A stretch of DNA of 64,000 bases from Tilletiaria anomala UBC 951 (lineage: Eukaryota > Basidiomycota > Exobasidiomycetes > Georgefischeriales > Tilletiariaceae): NCBI RefSeq assembly GCF_000711695.1, contig NW_013547021.1, forward strand, positions 310,001 to 374,000. Direction: 5' to 3'. The stretch's first letter is position 1. Every line of letters begins with the position of its first letter. Below, in pieces: positions 1 to 11,552 of this stretch. Position numbers and translations under genes: made by a program. The notes under the pieces were generated by a model. That model did not search any database. It was not told the origin of the DNA and saw only the letters and a list, made by a program, of their open reading frames with translations.

Positions 1-356
1 AGTGACTGACTTGTTTTTTCCCCTTTATGGCGCCGTTCTCTCCGCCGAGCGGCTCCAATAGAATTGCAGCAGTCAAGCACAGCATAGCAGTAGTTGCACG
101 CAAGTCATGGATAGAAACGTTAGTGAAGTGGCAGGGTGGTGGTCCCAATCTATCACAGCTGTTGGTGTAAAGCAGAGACTTTGGTGCCTTCTCTCCTCCG
201 ATTGTGCGATTCGCATGCCCCTGCTAGGAAGAGGTGCGCGCATTGACAACCAATGCCAGTCCACCAAAATCCCTACATGGTGGAACAAGCTCTTTCTAAT
301 GACTCTCCAAAGGCAAATATCCAAGAGCAAGGCGCATGTATCTCTCGTGTGGACCC
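1..356. other. Non-coding flank downstream of ERG5
   Basis: This is the 3' side of the minus-strand ERG5 gene. I see no conserved reading frame, RNA gene or repeat. Short open frames here are overlapping, of low complexity and do not resemble any family I know. It probably holds the ERG5 3' UTR and polyadenylation region. Confidence 0.5.
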
Positions 357-2314
357 TCACGCTTGGGCTGCGACCTCAGGTGCAGTACCTGGTGCTGGTG
401 CAGCACGTCGTGTGAATTTGATGCGCGCGCCATCTTGCGGCTGTGGACAGGAAGGTGGGGCAAAAAGAATGGAAGTAGCTGCTTCAGTTCTGCTCCTGGT
501 GCGTGTCGGGAAAATCTTACTCTCTGAAGCACACTCACGAAAATAGTCGCGATGACCTTCACCTTCTCGCTGAAGTCGGTGACTTCATGCTCCCAGTTCA
601 TGCGCACAGACGCGGTACCGAGCACAGCAGCAAGGTGCAGCTGTGCATAATTATGCCCAATGCAGTTGTGCGGACCAGAGCCAAAGACAAGGTAGTTCTT
701 CGGGTTCTTCTCCGCCGGGCTCTCTGGACCCTCCAGCCAGCGCTCCGGTTTGAGTTGCTCTGGATCCGGATAGGCGGTCGGGTCATGCAGGCTGTTCCAG
801 AAGGACGGGATGACCATCGTGCCCTTGGGCGCGGTGTAGTTCTTGTCGATCGGGAACGCCTTGTGGGTGAGGTAGGGAACCATGATCACCGGCGGTTTGA
901 GGCGCAAGCTCTCCTTGACCACCATGCGCGTGTACGGCATCGCGTCGAGCATGTCGAGCGTGAGCGGCGCGTAGATGTCGTCTCCACGCACGCGGTACTG
1001 CTCTTCGCGCACCTTGCGGAGGATGTCGGGCCGATCCGCAACGTGCTGGAAGAGGTACGTGAGGCCACTGGACATTGCATCTTGGGAGGCGAAAAGGAAG
1101 CTGAGGATGACCATTGCGATCTCCCTGTCCGAGAAGTCGCGCACCAGCACCCTCCGCGTCTCGGCCTCCAGATCGGCATTCTCCTTCTGTTCCCGTGCGT
1201 CAAGCATAGCCTTGACCCAGGCGTCTGTCAAGCACATCACCTCTCCGCCCTCGGCCATGCGCTTCTTGCTCTCGCGAGCCGTGTGCTCGAACCATCTCAT
1301 CGTCGTCTTGCGCGCCTTGATAGCATTGTACACCTTGGTCCCGGGCAAGGCAAATGGGAAGTTGACGAGCTCAAGGGCGACAGTGATGAGCCAGTAGTTA
1401 TCCGAGATCTGCTTGGCACCTTCGGGGGAGATGTAGTTGCCGCAGAACACGCGCAAAGAGGTCTCCATGTTCAGGTCGCGAAATTGCATCATATATGGCT
1501 GCGGATTGGGGTTTGGGTCATCCATCCACTCTTGGAAATACCGTTTGTAGATATCCTCCTGAATAGGCAGGTAGATGCTTAAAGCCTTGCGTGTAAAGAG
1601 GGTGTTGAGACCCTTACGGTAATCGACGTGTACTTTGCCATTGAGGAAGACCCTGAAAGAATATTTGTGATTGAGCCGTCAGCCACATACCTCAACTGTG
1701 CAGCGCCACCAGTCGTCGACATACCAGTTGTCAGGGCACAAAACCTTCTTGGCCGATGCGACGAGGCATGGCTCGGCATAGGTCGGGCTATTGAGGATCT
1801 TTCGGGTGTGCTCGTTCGATGAAGCGACAACGATGAATCTGTTGGAAGCCAGAAATCGTGCAGTCAGGAAAATCACGCAAGAAGCAGGTCCACACCGCGA
1901 GGTGCTTCCGATAAGCCATTCAGTATAGACGCACATATTGAAGACAGAAGCCACGCTGAGTGGACCAGAGTTCCAGCCCTTCATATAGTTTTCGAGGGTG
2001 GGGTGAAGAGAGTCCATGAATTGGCCAATCACGGGAATGGTCCATGTCGGTCCAGGTAAATGAGCCTTCTTAGATCGGTAGTTGGCTTGTTCCAGTATGA
2101 GGATGGTGGCAACGATGCTGAGCACCGTGAATGCGATCATAGTCCAGCTTGAGCCTTTGAGGGAAGGCAGGCGAAGGTAATCCACGAGGGCGAAGATTTT
2201 GTGCATGTCATCTTCGAGTGCCGTGGCTGAGGGCTGGTAGAGCCCGAGCGGTTTGGAAATGAAAGAAGGTAGAGCGCCCGAGGCGGACTGCCTCAACGAT
2301 TGCAAGGAGGACAT
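357..2314 (-). CDS. ERG5: Sterol C-22 desaturase, cytochrome P450 CYP61
   Basis: ER-bound P450 that introduces the C-22 double bond in late ergosterol synthesis. Four exons read from the sequence: 2314-1935, 1838-1725, 1652-539 and 440-357, giving 563 aa; all three introns (96, 72, 98 nt) are GT..AG and keep frame. Visible parts: an N-terminal membrane segment around residues 55-75 (WTMIAFTVLSIVATILI), the CYP61-specific WNSGPLSVASVF block, an I-helix FLFASQDAMSS, the K-helix KESLRLKPP (ExxR), a PERW motif and the heme-binding FGSGPHNCIGH with its Cys near residue 494. The block NYTAPKGTMVIPS also matches yeast Erg5 closely. Without the last intron the frame would run on past the family C terminus, whereas splicing gives a normal ending. 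The alternative, CYP51/ERG11, is excluded by the GPLS, SQDA and GPHNC motifs. The promoter side carries a 16-bp tandem repeat. Confidence 0.94.
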
Positions 2315-4456
2315 CTCTCAACGTTCTGTGCTCAGCTCGGATGGCCAGTGCCTAAGCTAAGTTGGGTTGGCGGTGGGGTCGCAGCTGACGGTGCGCTCTG
2401 CGCCACGTTCTACTGCAACAACGGTTGCGTGTGGCAGCCGCAGCAAGCAAGATGTAGTAAGCGTGTGCAAGGAAAGGCGTGTAGCAGGAAAGGCGTGTCG
2501 CAGGAAAGGCAAAAGACAAAGTCGAGGTATCGGCAGCGACATCCGCAATGAATGTTGCAAAAGAAGAGTGATCAGCCCGGTCAATCTGGAACTGCAATCT
2601 GAGCTGACTTGTGCGCTGTGTGGTTTTTGGAAGATTTGATTTTGTCTGAGCGCCTCATCAATTTTTCTGCCACCTGTCAAGTCCGCACCACATGTACGGG
2701 GCCGGCTCGAGCGCGCAGATGACTACATACGTAAAAGACATCGCAATAGACTCAGAACTCCCCGATTTGCCCTCAGTCTGTCGCCTATCTGCGCCGTATT
2801 TTCTTTTACCTGATTCCTGGGGAAACAATGAATAAATGGCCACTACCACTCGCAGTGCTACCTGACGCCAGGCCGAAACCTGTCCTAAGATCTGCCCTGT
2901 TGAGTGATGAGCGTACATATCTTACTCCATGTTATTATGTGGGATGAAAGCCAGCTCCACGCCTGATGGGTGACGAGAAGACCATCAGGCTGCATCAGGC
3001 ATCACTTTGGGCTCTCTAGTGTACATACATGAGGATAGCTGTCTGTCAGAAGACATTTGGCGCAAACGCCAAATGGTTAGGCAGACGAGACCTCCCGCTT
3101 CCCAAACTCACCAAGTCTCGCTTGTATCCGATCTCGGTGGAATTTCGGGTTCATGCTCAGATTCCCCCGCAAGTCACGCGCTTTTTGTTGCCCAACAAGA
3201 GGATCTGGACTAGCTTGCCAGCTGCGTTCGCTTCCTCTGCCCATCTGCCTCCAAGCGTGTGCCACATCAACCACCAGCGCTCGTGGGATTTGCTTTTATT
3301 CCAGACGCCCGAGTACACCTGACGCTTGACAGGCGAGAGCAGTGCGAACTGCGAGTGATGAGGCCGCACATACTGACACAGTCATCTCTCACCGCTAGCC
3401 GCTGGCGCCAATTGAGCTTGATAGGCAAGCGATCGCGCGCCGGAAGTCATCCTGAGTGTTATAGTCTTGCGATCGGCGAGGCTGTCTGTTCCAACGCTGT
3501 GCTGCCCGACAGAGAGAAGGCTATCCAGAACGCCTGCGATGACAAGTGAGCCGAAGGATTTTGGCGGACAGGTGACAAGCGCGACAGTTTGCGTATTGCA
3601 CACCGTGGAATGGAAACCCCGCCACTGCGTCGACGGTGTGATCCCACGGCGCGCGACGGTCCCTGCATTGTCCAAGCCATCCACTTCGACCGGCATTACG
3701 GTTGACGTGCCATGAGCATCTTGACTCCTCATGTTTGCGCACCAGCGACAGGCTGGTGCTGTTGATGCTGCCCTCGCCGATGGCGTGAGGGGAAGACGAT
3801 GCTGTACTTTATGCAACTCCGCTGCGGATTGGCTGGGGAGATGCGAGTCACAAAGCTTCCCTCGTGCTTGACGTTGCTGTGGAGGAGGACGCTATGAGTA
3901 CTCGGCGTAAGCTACAATCAGAGGTAACCACCCTCTTCCTCGTCGTTGTTGAGATCACCTGCAGCACACCAACAGGTAATGTGACCCTAACATCATCAAC
4001 GACGGCAGCATGGCCACAGGCTACTGGCTATGGTCCTGTTTCAACCCCCGTTCCCCAAAAGGAAAGCCACGCTCGCCTACGGCGATCTTTTGTGCAGGCT
4101 TGCGGGTGTCCTTTTTGGCTCAATGCGGATCAGTCATGTGCAACATTGCAGCAAGGCTAAATGGATTTGCCTGTTTGCTGTTAGTGTACAAATGGTGTAC
4201 GTTTCTTTCTTCTCCACCTTCTTTTCGCTCTCGACTTCTACGTTCTTCTCTCTGTTTCGACAAGTTGGTGTGAGTATAGGTGTGTGTGCGAATAAATGAA
4301 TGGATGTGGATGGTGCATCGACAGGCTGGAACAGTAGATAGAACTGGCCGATGCGCAGAGTCGAATCAGACAGGGATGGAAAAGAATGGATACGAGAAAG
4401 AATCGTCGCAATGCGAAAGAAAGAGTAGGAAGCTGAGTCACTATGGCAGTCCACTC
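2315..4456. other. Intergenic region between ERG5 and the Ran1-type kinase
   Basis: About 2.1 kb holding the ERG5 promoter (left) and the kinase 3' side (right). Frames of up to 144 codons exist on both strands but overlap one another, lack recognisable domains and show no plausible exon chain. It contains a 16-bp tandem repeat near the ERG5 start and a perfect 8-bp inverted repeat at 3055-3074. I see no gene here. Confidence 0.5.
2463..2510. repeat. Three tandem copies of a 16-bp unit
   Basis: Units at 2463-2478, 2479-2494 and 2495-2510 all end in GGAAAGGC and start with GTGT, differing at two or three positions. The array lies 150-200 bp upstream of the ERG5 start codon, so it could be repeated protein-binding sites or merely a small minisatellite. 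Confidence 0.75.
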
Positions 4457-7400
4457 TTAGCTTTTGCCACTGCGGAAGAACTTGGAAAAGACCTTGCCGC
4501 CGGTGGCGCTGCCGCCTGCTCCCTTGCTATCCGCAGCGTTCGAGTTCGAGTTAGATGCTCGGCTGGGCGGAGCAGGTCGTCCCCCATTCACCATCAGGGA
4601 TCCCGCGGTAACGCTGTGCTGTGCCTTGGCATGGTGAAGCTGCTGTTGACCTGAAGTTGCATCGCTGCTGCTACTCCTCCCGCCACCATTAGCCTCCATC
4701 AGGCTGCCTGAGCCCATGGACGCGTCTTTCCGCAGAGGCAGCGACGACGCCGAGGAGCTGCTGAAGGAGGAACTATTTGAAGTCGATGTTTTCGAGCGTT
4801 GGTCGTTCTGCGGTGTGAGATACTTGGAGGACGAGGGGGAGTCTGACGCCTGGGAGCTGCTGCCGCGGGTGCGAGATTCGTGTCGATGGGTATCTCGCTT
4901 CGAAGACCCGCGATAGGGATCCATCGAATAGTCGCGCTCGCGACCGTGATATGAGTGCTCTTCGCGCAACTCGCGTCGGCGGTGTTGATTGTGATGATGC
5001 GAGCGAGAGGGTCCATCTCGAGAGCCTCCAAAGATCTCCGCCAGATAGCTTGCATCAAGCTCCTTCTTTGCCCTTTCATTAATTGTCTGCAGGCCGGAGC
5101 TGCTCTTACCAAAGAGGCCACGCTGCTGCCGTTGCTGGCGGAACGAATCGTACGATCGGCGAGCGAACGCTGCGGGTGCAGATGCAGTCGAGTATATGCT
5201 GGCGTCATCAGATAACACACTGTTCATCGTGGACACGCTTGCCAATGAAGAAATTGTGACGGTCGACTCATTGAGGTCCCGCCATGATGTCGCATGTGTG
5301 CGGCCATAGTCCTGCAATGGAGGATGCCTTGGCGACCGGGCAGGAGCCAGCTCGTAATCTGCCGAGCCCCTTCCCTGGTGAAGCAACGGCTCTGCACTTG
5401 GCCCCTGACCCAGTCGCATCTGCGGTCGCTGCGGCAGACTTGCAACTTTCACGTCGACGGCACGTTTCTCCTGTGTTGCCTTGCTGATCTCACGCGCAAG
5501 ATTCTGGGAAGCCTCCGCGAGGTCCATGAGCAAGTCATCGTGGCTCAGACCGTTCGGTTCTCGCTTGTACTCGCGAACTTTGTCAGAGAGTTGCTCAAGG
5601 GAGGGTGCGCTCCTCACAGCTTCCACTCGTGGCGAACCTTGGATGGAGGGCGTCTGCTGTTTGCTTGTGGACCGTCCCTTTCGAGCTCCACGCTTGCGCC
5701 GTCGGCCTTGCGATGCAGGTTTGTTCAAACCGTGATCTTGCTCGTGCTCGTGCTCATCATCGGATGACTCTGCATCATCTCGCGTGTCCGAACGCCCGCG
5801 ACCAGGGAAATGCGACTCGATAGGCGACGACTTAACAGAGCTTGAGCCTGTGCCGCCAGGGTTGAGTGGCCCACCATCTTGAGTGCCAATCAGAACCTCG
5901 ACGATCTCCTCATCCTCCGCCGACGAGTCATGCGGCTCGTCCAATTTCGCAGGCAGCGTCCAGCCTGGTTCAGCGCTGTTTGGCTCGAGCGGTGGCGAGA
6001 CCAAGGAATGGACCATTATCATGCTCGAAGAAGCCGAAAGCAGAGAAGAATGAGATCGCGAGTGGTGCAATTGGTTGGTGATGCCCATGGATGCCCCACG
6101 CGAGGGTGTCGAGGAGCAAGTGCTATCCACCAAGCCCATGTGCTCATTGAGGTCAGCAGCCCATGCACCGAACTCGGCGGCTGTGGCCCGTTGTGATATC
6201 TGCACGTCGCAAAAGATGCGCTGTACCAGGAAGGTAGCCGCCCGTTCGGTGAGCCCGTCGAATGCTTCCCGCAGGAAGCGAACTGGCTCTTCTCGAAAAG
6301 CTGCAAATGAAGGGCATCGATCTACCGCTGGTTCCCTGAAGGGGTTGCGGTGGAAGAGCATGTTGAGCAGGACAATCCCGAGGGACCAAACATCCGCCAT
6401 CTTGGGATCGTATGTCGCCTCGACATCGTTGCGACATTCTGAGCACGCAAGAGCGACACGGGTCAGGATGATGAGCATCGAGCGCGTTTGTCAGCTTGCA
6501 ACGACTCACCGTACGACATGTAGGGCTTGCTGCCACATTCAAAGTCATCACACCGCTCCTCTGCCGTTGCCAGGCCAAAGTCAGTGAGCTTTACCTTGAC
6601 TTTGCCATCGCTGTTACGAATGCTGTGATTGAGCGAGACGGACGAAGACAAGTTATTGTTCGCATCGCGCAGCGGACTGCCCCAGCGCATGTCCTCGACG
6701 ATGAAGTTCTCCGGCTTGAGATCACGATGGCTGATACCGCGGTCATGGCAGAACTGCACAGCGCTGCACATTTGCTGGAACATGCGGCTGATGAGCCGAA
6801 GCCTGCGTCGAGAGAGGATGGAAACGCCTGCGGTTGTTGCGAGCAGAGACGGATCCGGCGGCGTCGAGTCCGTCACCGTTGCTGTGTTGGGCTCTGGTTC
6901 TAAGTCAGTCACGGAGAAGCTCGCGACGCTACTGTTGCTGCTGCTGCTGCTGCTCGTGTGCATCTCGTCCTGAGCCTGTTCGAGCCAGAAAAAGAGGTCT
7001 TGGCCGGGGCAGTACTCGAGGACAAGGAACAGCCAGTCTGGCGTCTCGTACGTTCGGTAGAGAGTGACAATATTCGGATGGGCAGGGATGGATTGGTGGA
7101 CCGTTGACTCCAGTCGCTGCACCTCGAGCATCTCGGGGGACAGATCGCGCTTGCAGAGACACTTGAGGGCGAACTCCCTGCCGCGTCTCGCCTCGGTCTG
7201 CTCCTGCGCTCGTCGCGATGCCAAGGGACTCTCGTCCGCCTTGAGCGTCGAGCCGAATACCCCCTCGGTGAGCGTCACATCACCGGTCTCGCCACCTCCG
7301 CCGCCAGCCGAGTGAAATGATGGCAGTCGCGAGATGGGAGCAGCGATAGGCGTAGAACTGAGGGGAGCTGAAGAAGCACCCTCGTTGTCGTCTGACGCCG

Positions 7401-9480
7401 GGGCAGTGGCAGAGGCATCGACCAGTGCGTCTGCGATCAGCAAGCTACTTGCCCGCCCGCGCTGGCTTCCGTCCTGATCATCGTCGAACACCTCCTTGAC
7501 CAGGTAAACGCAAGCATAGCTTCCTTCCCCTAGCTTGCCGACCACCTCCAACTTGCTTCCCGTCAGGTCCCCTTCCTGCTCATCAAACCCGGAGGATGTC
7601 TGCGCAATGGTGATAATGTGTCCGTCATGATTCATACCGGGACCCAAGCGATCTCCAATTTCGAAGATATCCACGACACCTTCGCCTCCTCCATATCCGC
7701 TAGCCGTGCTGTTCCTCCGGCTCATAATATAAGAATCCGTTAAGCTTGATCGCATCATGTCCTCCGCCGAGAGCTCAATGTCGTCTTTGTCGCTGTTGCT
7801 ATTCCCAACAGAGAACGTCTTATAGAACGACGGCCGCGCACCCCAGTCGGCTGTGCCAGCATTCGGGTAGAGCGCTTGCTGCGCCGCAGAATTGATCTGT
7901 GCCTCGAGCTCGTCCGCATAGCGCGAGCTGGCCAGCGAGCTGAGAGTCATCGTCCGGTTGAGCGGGGGGATGGTGGATGACGGCATCTGCGAGTTGAGGT
8001 GCCTGGCGACGGCCTCGGCCGTCAGCGCGGATGGCCCTGTGGGCGACCACGTTGAGGTCGAGAGCTTTTCACTACCCTGACGCGATGGCGGCCGATGCAC
8101 CCCAGGGGCGGCAGTAGAAGCAGCGTGAGGAGAGTTGCCGACGTCATCGTCCTCGTCCTCGGCGATGGGCACCGTGCTGGGCCCTCGACTTCCGCTGATC
8201 GATGAGCGATGCGTAGAGGCGATAGAGGGCTCTCGTGGACGCGTCTGTCCGCGCAAAGAAGGTGTGCGCACTCGGTCGTAGTGTGCAATAGGCGATTTCA
8301 GCCCGTGACCGCTATTGCGATGCCGAAGATGCGGTGGGCGGTAGATACCCGGGTGAAAAGGCGCAGACAGGTTCGACTGAACGGGCGCAGGAGTTGGCGA
8401 TTCCGTTCGGGAGACGAAGGATCCACGACGTGAATGCTGGAGGAACTGCGTCGTGGAGCTAGAAGAGGAGGCGCCGTTGTTCAGTTGAACGAATGAACTC
8501 CGCCGCGATGAGCCGTTGCTTGATGCGCCCGCAGTGATCATCTGTCCTAATGAGGTTGCTTGCCCCTCCGTAACGTCTGCAAGCGGGCTGAGAGCTCGCT
8601 TGCCCATGTGCGGAGAGCTAAGCGGGCTGAGCGAAGACCCAGTCGTCTGTCGAGAATGTGCGCTCGAGATGGCCTGCATGTAATACTTACCTGCAGGGCT
8701 CGACGAATTGAGCGACTGCAGATGAGAGGAAAAGGATGGGGACGCTGCCGGACGTTGTTCTAGCAAGCTGCTGGTGAGTGCTGAGCGTAGGCGAGGGCTC
8801 GATGAATGCGCCGAAGAACCGGCGGCGGAAGAATGGATCGAGCGTGGGCTACCACCGGTAGCAACGGCCTGCTCCGGCCAGAAGCTCGCATGCGGGAGAT
8901 GGAAGGGCGTCGTTGGGATGGATGGATTCGCATTACTCAGAGCCGAGCTTGGCAGCGGGGATCCTTCGCCGCTGCTTCCTCCTCGAGACCGCGCGGCTGC
9001 ACCGCTCAGTGTCAGCGGCTGCAGCTGCACGGCTGGACCATTCTGCGCGCCGGCGGCTGCGCTGGCACCCCTCTCTATGCCATGCCTTCCGTGGGTTGCT
9101 TGATCCAAGCTGACCTGCGCGATTTGTGCTTCCAACCTCTGCATGCGAGCTTTGGCATACGGGCTGAGATCTTCGTGATCCATGAATGCTAATGACCGTA
9201 GGGACGATCCCAGTTCCCTGTCAATCCTCCTGGGCCCAGGCGAAGGCGGCCTGCATCCTCTGTTGCTGCCGCCTTCCACGCTGGACACCCCAACTTGGCC
9301 CCTTCGCGCCCAGTACGCCTCTGTGCTGTTGTCGATCAGGACACTGCGCGAGCCACCGTTGTATCTGGAAGAGTCGGGCCTATCTGAGGAGCGTTGCATG
9401 TCTTGACTGGAAGCTGAGTGTGTCGACTGAAGACAATCGAATGGCAGAGCAAGAAGCTGCCGCCCTTGTGGGGATTCCAC
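4457..9480 (-). CDS. Very long Ran1/Ksp1-type serine/threonine protein kinase
   Basis: Two exons (9480-6510 and 6438-4457, 71-nt intron) encode 1650 aa. The central kinase domain spans roughly residues 640-1090. It has a glycine loop GEGSYACVY near 647, the lysine in EFALK after a long insertion, HRDLKPEN near 915, DFGLAT near 967, and CGSKPYMSYE, which is completed only by splicing. WSLGIVLLNMLFHRNPF is the F-helix region. The CGSxxYMS activation segment and the [ND]xWSLG[IV]xLxN block are typical of fission yeast Ran1/Pat1 and budding yeast Ksp1/Sks1/Vhs1, which act in nutrient and meiosis signalling. The N-terminal 600 and C-terminal 550 residues are Ser-, Gln- and His-rich and probably disordered. 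About 110 residues of acidic, Ser/Ala-rich sequence interrupt the N lobe between strands 2 and 3. The start is the first Met of the open frame; a Met about 30 codons in is possible. Confidence 0.85.
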
Positions 9481-11552
9481 GCTACAAGTGATTAGAGCCG
9501 GTCATTTCCGCATGGTAGGCTGCCAATGCAACAAAAATTGGATGCAAGGAATGGATGTGAAGGCGCCTGCTACAGCCCTCGAAACGAACAGAGCGACGAC
9601 TCGGCGTCAGTAAGCGCTCGGGACCAGTTAGGATCACCCATAAGGGTACATACACACCGAATTGGGAATGATCGCAGCGTCTGCGTACGACAAAGGCTTG
9701 TCCGGCGGCGTGGACCAGAGAGCCGCACAAACGATGAAGGAGACGAGAGCCGAAAGAGAGTGCTCAGGATGGCCAAACAAATGTGGTTCGACGGGGCAAA
9801 AAGGACTGCGCAGCAGGCAAGAGGATTTTTAAGGTGCCGAGGAGAGAAATATGTGCTGCGACAAGTGTAACTCGATGCAGGCTTGCTTGGCGCTGTGCTT
9901 GTTGGTCCTTTGAGGAATAGTCCGATGGTGGTGTGGTGGTAATGAGTTCTTTTTCCACCACGAACAGGTTGTCAACCCCGCCTACAGATCATTCCATGGC
10001 CAGCACGTCCCTGATCCCATCAACAATGGGCAGCCTGTCCCCAGCAGGCAGCATGTGATGGTGATACAGCATAGAAAGCAGCGGACTGCTGGCTGTGGAT
10101 TGACCGAGAAGATGGTGGAACGAAAGCGTGTGCTGCTCCGTGTTCGCTTTGCTCCAGTTGCTGCCTCTGCGCAGTACAATCACTCCAAATTGCATATTCA
10201 CCAGAAATCGTGAATCGCAGCGCGAACTGCACTGTGGGGCTGTGCCCCACTCCCAGATCTCCCGCATGCAGCAACAGCGACAAGTCTGCGATGCACTGCA
10301 CGTGTGCTCGTGTGGGGGGAGGGGGGCAGAGTAGAAAATGGCGAAAAGCAGTCCAAAAAGGCGCCAAGGGCCGCGCGACGAGACGTATGGCCGGCCGACC
10401 AACGTGGTTGTGCCTTTGCCAAAGAGTATTCGCTTGCAGTCACCGCGTGGTTCGCCAATTTTGATCTGCTACTTGGTCGGGAAACCAAGTCGGCGGGCTC
10501 CACGCTGGTCCATCCACAGGTGCCACAATCCATACACGGACATATCGAAACGGCTGTCGAAGGGTGTCGGCGCAAACGCCAATGAAACTTGGTCCGTTGG
10601 CTTCTATTTTCTGCCTCACATCTCTTCTATTTCCTGACATACGGCCAGCGGCCCGGTGCCTTTCTAGCAGCGGCTAGTGAAGCAGAGCGTGTGGGCCTGG
10701 CCATTCTCGCTGACCGACTCCGAACTCTGTTGCTAGGCTGCGTCTGCCACTGCTGCGTACGCTGGCTGCCCTAGTGGACCAGCCGTCCGGTCACAGGGCC
10801 CTGCCTGCCCCTGCTCATCATAGTGCTCATGCGCTCACTGCTGATGCCTTTTTGTTGTTTGGTCATTAAAGTGTATTTGCCTGTTTGGTCATCCGGTGAA
10901 TACATACTTTTGACACTGCTCTCCCAGCTTCTCGCACCTTTTGTAGTGCATCGAGAAAACGAAGTACCCGAAGAGACGATCTCGCACCCTGGCGTAAGCT
11001 GCTAGAACCTGTCCATGTAGATCAGAACCTATGAAGTTGTGTGGCATTGCCTGCCCACCTGTCGTGCGCAGAGCACAACTGAGGGACCAATCTGTTTTCC
11101 CTCTTGAAAGGCAGCATGGACGCCAGCTATGTAGAAGTGATCGTGATGAAAGCTTTCAGCAAGCCTCGTTGATACTTGGCAAGCGTTTGCAACCGAGGAA
11201 ACGAGAAGGGCCACATCCTGCGCAATCCCAGAACAGAGAGGAGGTCCGGATGAACTATGAATGATACGCGGGATTTGATGTCTCCAAGTACACGGGGGAC
11301 GGAAGTACGTTCGCATATTTGCAAAGCGAACGCGAGATAAAGGACGAAGATCCAAGCATGGAAGGACCGAGCGTTGCGGGTGCATTCCATCAGAGTGTAG
11401 ATTGATGTGGATGTGCATGTCAATGTTGTGGCCCTACTAAAGGCAGTAATATTGATGAGCAAGAGGGCGATGAGTTGAAGCGAAGCGAAGTCATATTGCG
11501 ACGGAAGGCTGTATTGCCCCTTCCACAGGCGGCCGCTGCTAGGCGGTGTGAA
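9481..11552. other. Intergenic region, kinase promoter side and BTG gene 3' side
   Basis: About 2.1 kb between two minus-strand genes. I found no domain, exon chain or RNA gene on either strand. It includes a second copy of the 14-mer GGCGCAAACGCCAA (10569-10582) that also forms the core of the palindrome at 3055-3074. The left end should hold the kinase promoter. Confidence 0.45.

Noticed and set aside
503-1582. 359-codon plus-strand open frame.
   Set aside because: It lies antisense to ERG5 exon 3 and has the Arg/Val/His-rich composition of a mirror frame; no domain.
6926-6957. GCTGCTGCTG trinucleotide microsatellite.
   Set aside because: It is within the kinase exon and encodes a poly-Ser loop, so it is explained as coding low complexity.
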